From: Blastococcus sp.
GTDB lineage: Bacteria; Actinomycetota; Actinomycetes; Mycobacteriales; Geodermatophilaceae
Reading direction: 5' to 3'
NCBI GenBank assembly: GCA_025963345.1
Contig: JAOPUS010000362.1
Coordinates: forward strand, 1 to 11,857
DNA: 11,857 nt
Within the stretch, counting starts at the first letter, position 1; each line of letters starts with the position of its first letter. The notes below the pieces were generated by a model that had not been told where the DNA came from, ran no database searches, and worked only from the letters and a program-made list of their open reading frames with translations. Shown piece by piece: positions 11,542 through 11,857 of this stretch. Both the position numbers and the translations under genes were made by a program.

Positions 11542-11857
11542 CCGTTGTCGGCTCCCCCGGCGAAGTCCGAGCCCGGGTCGCCGCCGTAGTCGCCGTCGGC
11601 CCCGCCCCCGTCCTGGTACCCGTCGGCGTAGGCCTGCTCGTCGCCGCCGCCGAACAGGCCGCCGTCGCCCATACCGGTGTCGAACAGCGCGTCCGCGACG
11701 GCGGAGCCGATCACCAGGCCGCCGATGGTGCCCAGCAGGCTGCCGCCGATCATGCCGCCCATGCCCATGCCGCCGCCGTAGCCGCCGCGCCCGTACCCGC
11801 CGCCGTAGCCCGGTCCGGAGCTGCCGCGCTCGTGGCCGCCGCCGTAGCCGGGTCCGT
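11484..11857 (-). CDS. Gly-rich protein with glycine-zipper membrane segment (5' end beyond right edge)
   Basis: An open frame enters from the right edge and stops at 11486-11484, giving at least 124 residues. An ATG at 11768 is internal to the frame, which stays open upstream, so the true start is probably outside the window. In order, the visible protein has: a Gly/Tyr-rich part with repeated GPGYGGG units; a glycine-zipper hydrophobic segment (GGMIGGSLLGTIGGLVIG, then SAVADALFD); an acidic Gly/Asp-rich stretch (DGYQDGGGADGDYGGDPG); and a C-terminus of three GGGDF units. Such proteins are usually small membrane-associated or envelope proteins of unknown role. Low complexity makes the call less secure than for the other genes, but the zipper and acidic segments are hard to explain as a chance frame. 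Confidence 0.68.
   Translation of the reverse strand, partial: GPGYGGGHERGSSGPGYGGGYGRGGYGGGMGMGGMIGGSLLGTIGGLVIGSAVADALFDTGMGDGGLFGGGDEQAYADGYQDGGGADGDYGGDPGSDFAGGADNGYDAGGGDFGGGDFGGGDF
11487..11531. repeat. Threefold 15-bp tandem repeat shared by two convergent coding ends
   Basis: Three 15-bp units (11487-11501, 11502-11516, 11517-11531) each begin GAAGTC or GAAGTCG and are otherwise CCN-rich. Read rightward they encode K-S-P-P-P; read leftward they encode G-G-G-D-F. Differences between units fall mostly at third positions of the leftward frame (GGC/GGT/GGG), which suggests that the Gly-rich frame is the one under selection. Confidence 0.8.

Overview
The window is about 70% GC or more, with strong third-position GC, frequent GTG starts and 4-nt stop/start overlaps. 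This points to a high-GC actinobacterium. The gene content and protein style (tandem chemoreceptors, Gly-rich low-complexity proteins) suggest Geodermatophilaceae or a relative; that placement is inference.

Left part (1-500): the 5' end of a chemoreceptor (MCP) gene runs off the left edge. Behind it are a control region and a strong hairpin terminator. Next comes an orphan 3' scrap of a second MCP gene (500-727), apparently a deletion relic.

Main block (768-7342, all minus strand, tightly packed). In order of transcription: asnO-type amidotransferase, ngg (GNAT plus ATP-grasp N-acetylglutaminylglutamine synthetase), crcB1, crcB2 (paired Fluc fluoride channels), otsA, otsB. The first two genes make the osmolyte N-acetylglutaminylglutamine amide (NAGGN). 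The last two make trehalose. A two-subunit fluoride exporter sits between them. Gaps are 1 nt, 15 nt, -4 nt, about 20-30 nt and -3 nt, which looks like one stress/osmolyte transcription unit. The M42-type hydrolase that usually completes the NAGGN 'trio' is not in the window. otsB has no ATG/GTG/TTG ahead of its catalytic motif and probably starts at a CTG overlapping the otsA stop codon.

Middle (7343-8013): an intergenic region carries a perfect 16-bp palindrome that looks like a ParB-binding parS site. It is followed by a small DUF3303-like gene on the plus strand. A hairpin holding both stop codons separates it from a convergent gene.

Right part (8011-11857): a secreted S8 (subtilisin-like) protease lies on the minus strand, divergent from an aldo/keto reductase. 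Two small overlapping membrane-protein genes on the plus strand follow, the first possibly preceded by a coupled 12-codon leader ORF. The second collides tail-to-tail with a Gly-rich minus-strand gene that runs off the right edge. Their coding ends overlap by 58 bp across a threefold 15-bp repeat.

No rRNA, tRNA, CRISPR array, insertion sequence or prophage gene was seen.
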